From contig JAKOGH010000496.1 in the NCBI GenBank assembly GCA_024811115.1, positions 1 to 10,392 of the forward strand: DNA of 10,392 nt. Direction: 5' to 3'. Source of the DNA: Terana coerulea (lineage: Eukaryota > Basidiomycota > Agaricomycetes > Polyporales > Phanerochaetaceae). A program made the translations under genes and the position numbers. Positions 6,629 to 10,392 of the stretch are shown here, in pieces (position 1 is the first letter of the stretch; each line of letters opens with the position of its first letter). The notes beneath the pieces were generated by a model. The model was given only the letters and a program-made list of their open reading frames with translations. It had not been told where the DNA came from and searched no databases.

Positions 6629-8203
6629 TCAAGGAAGCAGCCACGGCGTAAAGTCAAACGCGGCGTTTGCAGCGTACGCAGCCTGCGCCGCCGACTGCAA
6701 AGTGCTCCAGGACGGGTCATCGACGAGACCAATCTCGAAGTCCGTATCCCACTGTCGTGCCATCAACCACAAAGTCAGACATATTCCTCGAGCGATGTGC
6801 GCAGGACACTTACGTGAGGGTCGGCATTAGGGAGGACCTGCCAGTAAAGCCAAGGGAGGCAGGCCGCCGTGATCTGGCTCGCCCATGCCTTGATGTTGCT
6901 ATTGCGCGTAGCGGAGGACAATGCGCTCCCGGTCGGGCAGTTGTTGTTATCCGTGGTGTAGTAGCACGCGCCCCTGGAAATACCAATCTCAGCATTGAGC
7001 AATCATGCATGCATGGAATGAGAGGACGAACCATTCTTCCATGATCAACTTCTTGCCCGCGGCCTGGGCCCGCTGGACGTAGGTCTGAATGGCCGAAGTC
7101 GCGAAGTCGCCGGTGCCGTATGCGTGAATGGAGATAGCATCAAGGGCCGGGCAGGACAGGAATCCAGGCTGCACAGACTCGTCCATCCAGGACTCTCCGC
7201 CGGTAATGACGAGTATCTGCATGTTCTAATCAATACGCAGGTAAAACGACAAGCATTCAAGTCACTAACGCCTGTGTTTCCGGCCAGAGTGTTTTTGATG
7301 GTGGTAGCCCTGTCGCATTGCCTATGACTCCGTCAGACTCCGAAGGGAATGTCGATAGCGTAATAGCCTACCATTGCTGATGAGCCTCAATATAATCCTG
7401 CCCCTAGGTAAAGGAGAATAATGTCAGCGCCGACTTGCTGTAGTAGATGCTCAGAGTACATGCCTTGCCAATCATCGCCTCGTTTTCGGCCTCGAAAGCG
7501 AAGATGTAGTCGTTGAGCTGTTTCCACGGCTTCCCGAGTGTTGTGTGCACATGGTTCATGATGTACTCAAGGCGCTGGTCGAACGCTTGCTGCGGGAAAG
7601 TCTGCTCGTAAAAGTACCCGGTGCCATACTCTTGGCCGTAGACGTCGTTCGCGGCAAGAGCGTTAAAGCTATGCATGGTGATTATCAACTAGGTTGGGAC
7701 GAGAAGAGAGATTCAGCGAGAGATGTGAGGACGTAGATGATTTGACATGTACCTTGATTCCGTAGGAATGCGCGTCGACCATCAGCTGGTCAATGTTGTT
7801 GAGAATTGTCGGGTTATAGCAAGACGCAACCCCGTTACAGATCTGATTCGGCTCAACGTCCGGGAATGGAGTGATGTTGGTACCCTACACGATAATTAGC
7901 TCAATCCAAGACCTCGACAGTGTGAGGGCGGCCTTACTTTCAGGTTGGAGTCTGACTGTCCGTTGATCCAGACACGCAAAACTTTCATCTTCGCGCTCTG
8001 CAGACCTCTTCATGAGAGCCGTTAGAAGCCACTCCAAACAAATGCTCATGAATACCTTACTTTAACAATGTGGTACGATCCGCCGCGCTGAGACCCGCGG
8101 CATAGTACAGGTTGGAGCCAGCGAAGGAATGAGCGGCGAAAGCGAAAGGAGCATAGACAGCAGAAAGAAGGATGGCGAGGTGCAGCCCCTTGAAGAAGAA
8201 CAT
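6629..8203 (-). CDS. Secreted glycoside hydrolase, GH5-like (clan GH-A)
   Basis: Predicted extracellular beta-glycanase; substrate not determinable here (mannan or beta-glucan are the usual options). Nine exons: 8203-8061, 8007-7938, 7884-7753, 7688-7464, 7403-7372, 7321-7270, 7216-7032, 6973-6814 and 6751-6629, joining in phase to 373 aa, normal for a single GH5 domain. A signal peptide covers about residues 1-23 (hydrophobic LAILLSAVYAPFAFA). Clan GH-A marks: R59 in LRVWING, H121, acid/base N184-E185 in FEAENEAM, H249 and Y251 in SIHAYG, nucleophile E279 in MEEWG, and W324 in LYWQVLP. The exon 7/8 junction was chosen because it restores EEWG. Intron 4 uses a GC donor. No CBM1 or linker is present. 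A TATA box sits 55 nt upstream of the ATG, which has A at -3. The GH5 subfamily is not assigned; GH5 itself is inferred from motifs and length. Confidence 0.88.
7404..7463 (-). other. GC-AG intron in the GH5-like gene
   Basis: The exon ends GGCAAG and the intron begins GCATGT, followed by a CTGAC branch-like site and the acceptor CCTAG, 60 nt in all. The nearby GT (at 7460-7459) puts the next exon in the wrong frame, whereas the GC donor joins IGK to GQDYIEAHQQW in phase. Confidence 0.75.
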
Positions 8204-9201
8204 CTTGCTTGCGGGAGGTGGACCGTGGACTTGATCTGCTAGGCAGCAAAGTGACGCTTTATATATAGCCTGCGGCTACCAAGGCGTGCACACGGGCACG
8301 GACAGCGGTCAAGTAAAACTTTAACCTCGATGTCAGCTGGCGGTGATGAACGAGTGAACCCATGCGGACCGCCAGAAGTATATCTCGGAGGCGAGAAGTT
8401 GGGAAGTCCGAAACCTGTCATGTGACAGATCCGAGAGGAATCCAACGCCTTGGTGGCTCTGCACATGGATCTTGACAGGGCTATACTTGCAACAATGCCC
8501 ATGCACCTGTGGCCGCGATAGCGCGTTTGTGCCTTGTCAAAGCTTGAGCGGCGTAAACCGTAGGAAAAGCTACAGACTAACATGAGATTTGTAGCTTGCT
8601 ACAACTTCATTGACTGGAGCGCAGATAGTTCGATGGCGACGGGTAGAAGGGGTAGATCATGGCGCCGCAGTGCCATAACCGAGCCCGCCCAACGTCGAAG
8701 GCTATGTGACGGCTAAGAGAGTGAGATGGTATCAATTGATGTGTTTGCAATACACTGACCTCCACCAGCTTCAAGTGAAGTATTTTTTTCGAGCAATTCT
8801 ATCACTCTGGACAGGTTGATGGTGATGGGCTGTGTCCACTGTCGACTACTAGACCTCATAATACTGATGCTTACCTCTACGACGTGAATAGCAGTGAACT
8901 ACAATTTCGCGAAGTCGGACGGTGTTCGGCCGAGTGTGAGTATTCGTGAAATGCAAGGAAGTTTTTATTTTGGATACGAAGGTCAGTCCGCACGCGTTCG
9001 AGTCAGCTACATGTGCTCCGCGAAGTCGAGCAAGTGGTTGTCGAGTTCAGCAGGCCAGAGCAGGGCATGGCGCCGTGGCGGCCCTTGTATTTGTCTCTAT
9101 TTGGCTGTGATGAGAAGAGACATCCAGATATGGCAAGTTTCGTAGTCGTGCTCAGCTTTGCCTGCGCAGCGCGAACGACTCTCTCATAGCCACACTCCAG
9201 C
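8204..9201. other. Divergent promoter region, about 1 kb, no gene seen
   Basis: This region lies between the minus-strand GH5-like gene and the plus-strand NAD(P)-binding gene, so it should hold both promoters. Apart from the GH5-side TATA box I see no confident element; a T-rich tract lies at 8781-8789. Open frames on the minus strand (8239-8583) and plus strand (8894-9145) show no motif and no splice-consistent extension. Confidence 0.5.
8257..8267 (-). promoter_or_regulatory. TATA box of the GH5-like gene
   Basis: The minus strand reads TATATATAAAG, a strong TATA element 55 to 64 nt before the ATG at 8203, giving a short leader of roughly 25 to 30 nt. Confidence 0.7.
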
Positions 9202-9891
9202 ATGAAACTCTTGATACTCGGCGCAACTGGGCCTTGCGGCCAACTGCTGATTGAAGAGAGTCTCGCTGCAAACCACACTCTCGTTCTTCTTGTACGCTCT
9301 CCGCAGAAACTCCCGGAATCCATCAAGTCCAACTCATCAGTCACCGTAATCGAAGGCAATCTGACTGACGCAGCGGTAGTCGAGAAAGCCATCGCAGGGG
9401 TGGATGCCGTGCTGTCTGCCCTTGGTCCGCCCGTCTCGGTGGTGAAGGCGCCGCTGTACTCCTCTCATACCCCGCTCGCGCACGCGCTGCTCGTGGAGGC
9501 GATGAAGAAGCAGGGCGTGAAGCGGCTCATCGCGCTGGGCACCGCGAGCATGAAAGACGAGCACGACAAGTTCAGCATCGTATTCGCGGGGCTCATCACC
9601 GGCGTCGCGGTGTTCGCACATAACGCGTACCGGGACGTCGTCGCGATCGGGGAGGTCATACGCAGCCAGGGCGACGCGCTGGATTGGACCATCGCTCGCG
9701 TGCCCGTGTTGACGAGCGACGCGGGTACCGCTGTGGTTGCCGGATATGTCGGTGACGGGCATGTCAAGCCGAAGCTGTCCCGGGCGGCGTTTGCGTCGTT
9801 TGTTTTGAAGGAGGTGGAATCCGGGGAGTGGCTTTGCAAGGCTCCTCTGTCTCCTCTCCGTGAAGCAGGGATCGCGCGAGGCTATCGCTGA
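9202..9891 (+). CDS. NAD(P)-binding NmrA-like / atypical short-chain dehydrogenase
   Basis: Rossmann-fold protein of 229 aa, probably a cytosolic NAD(P)H-dependent reductase or redox-sensing regulator; substrate unknown. It begins with a beta strand and the dinucleotide motif GATGPCG (7-13). R32 in LLVRSPQKL favours NADP(H) over NAD(H). EGNLTD (51-56) and VDAVLSALGP (67-76) are the usual second and fourth strand motifs of the NmrA/NAD(P)H-binding (PF13460-like) group, and GVKRLIALGTAS follows. The classical YxxxK dyad is not evident, as in many atypical members. Length fits a complete single domain. The ATG has A at -3 and lies directly before the Rossmann strand; the stop is TGA. It is the only plus-strand protein gene in the window and has no intron, unlike its intron-rich neighbours. 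Confidence 0.92.
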   Translation: MKLLILGATGPCGQLLIEESLAANHTLVLLVRSPQKLPESIKSNSSVTVIEGNLTDAAVVEKAIAGVDAVLSALGPPVSVVKAPLYSSHTPLAHALLVEAMKKQGVKRLIALGTASMKDEHDKFSIVFAGLITGVAVFAHNAYRDVVAIGEVIRSQGDALDWTIARVPVLTSDAGTAVVAGYVGDGHVKPKLSRAAFASFVLKEVESGEWLCKAPLSPLREAGIARGYR

Positions 9892-10392
9892 AGGCCACTG
9901 AAGACACGCAGCTGTGAGTATTGCTTGCACCTCGCCTTGCTAAACATCGTCTGACGAGACCCTATCATCAGGATGTCCCTAGACTAGAAACAAATGAAAA
10001 CTGTACGGCCCCAAATTTGGACAGGTCGCCCAAGCTTCGGAATGCACATATGATTGAACTGGAAATCAAGAATCGAGAAAGGGTTTATATATTGCCACCA
10101 ATGAGCCCGGACCGCGCTGCCCTTGAAGCTTTGAGTTTGTAAGGCATTCCCCGAGCACACAGGTCATTCGCGGCGGTGCATCACGCAATATTTGTCCTCA
10201 CGCGTTAGCCAATGAACGCCGTGCCATGGGGTGCTTGATCACACGTGAGCTGTGTTCAAGTGCAGTTCTCAAACAAAAATATGGTACACTAATGTAAACA
10301 TATATTACAGAAGGGAGTTCTCCAATGGGGTTCTATCGATTCAGTTGCGGCGACGCGTCAAAGGCTTGCGGGGTTTACCCCACGCCTGATTG
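9892..10392. other. Right-hand flank, no convincing gene
   Basis: This holds the 3' UTR of the NAD(P)-binding gene and uncharacterised spacer. Sites seen: TTTATATATT near 10083-10093, CCAAT at 10209-10213 and a CACGTG E-box at 10242-10247, which could belong to a gene starting beyond the right edge. A 73-codon plus-strand frame (9921-10142) has no recognisable motif. Confidence 0.45.

Noticed and set aside
7004..7015. Self-complementary CATGCATGCATG
   Set aside because: It is a 12-bp palindromic dinucleotide-like run inside a GH5 intron. It is too short and simple, with no partner copy elsewhere in the window, to claim function.
6988..7027. Alternative 40-nt intron in the GH5-like gene with a GTCCTC donor
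   Set aside because: It keeps the frame, but it is shorter than any other intron here, has a poor donor and acceptor, and replaces EEWG with a run that lacks the conserved Gly after the nucleophile.
9337..9930. 197-codon open frame on the minus strand
   Set aside because: It is antisense to the NAD(P)-binding gene, is His/Arg-rich, and lacks any family motif; the plus-strand gene explains this DNA.
9921..10142. 73-codon plus-strand open frame after the NAD(P)-binding gene
   Set aside because: The start lies in the expected 3' UTR, and there are no motifs or clear promoter. It is kept only as spacer.
1..10392. Search for a biosynthetic or defence cluster, transposon or CRISPR array
   Set aside because: Gene functions are unrelated housekeeping and secreted-enzyme types. 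No terminal inverted repeats, transposase or reverse-transcriptase motifs, or regularly spaced repeats were seen.

Overview
The window looks like nuclear DNA of a filamentous fungus, most likely a basidiomycete (Agaricomycetes-like). The genes are split by many very short introns (about 44 to 64 nt) with GTRNGT-type donors, CTRAC/CTAAT-like branch sites and YAG acceptors. There is an ergosterol-pathway P450, a nuclear tRNA-Gln with a short intron after the anticodon, and a secreted GH5-type glycoside hydrolase. No bacterial signals (operons, Shine-Dalgarno sites), CRISPR arrays or mobile elements were seen. All exon models here were built by hand from splice signals and reading-frame continuity.

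Layout from left to right. (1) 1-1712, minus: 5' part of a Rok1/DDX52-type DEAD-box RNA helicase, cut by the left edge. Its last visible exon carries two nearby, mutually compensating frame shifts around motif V. (2) 1713-2255: spacer with a 39-codon coding-like stretch on the minus strand. (3) 2256-3970, minus: complete four-exon CYP61/ERG5 sterol C-22 desaturase, 513 aa. (4) 4385-5039, minus: five-exon gene for a 145-aa protein with a mitochondrial-type presequence and an exon-encoded duplicated helical repeat. Its TATA box and a possible uORF lie upstream. (5) 5571-6033, minus: weakly supported hypothetical gene for a small protein with one hydrophobic segment. (6) 6309-6391, plus: tRNA-Gln(UUG) with an 11-nt intron. 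(7) 6629-8203, minus: nine-exon secreted GH5-like hydrolase, 373 aa, including one GC-AG intron. (8) 8204-9201: promoter and spacer. (9) 9202-9891, plus: intronless 229-aa NAD(P)-binding NmrA-like/atypical SDR protein. (10) 9892-10392: no convincing gene.

The genes are functionally unrelated: ribosome biogenesis, sterol synthesis, a mitochondrial helical protein, translation, cell-wall or plant polysaccharide hydrolysis, and redox. I see no evidence of a biosynthetic cluster or a dedicated new system. The points most worth a second look are the paired frame shifts in the helicase, the one-repeat-per-exon mitochondrial protein, the unresolved small gene at 5571-6033, and the marked preference for introns of exactly 53 nt.
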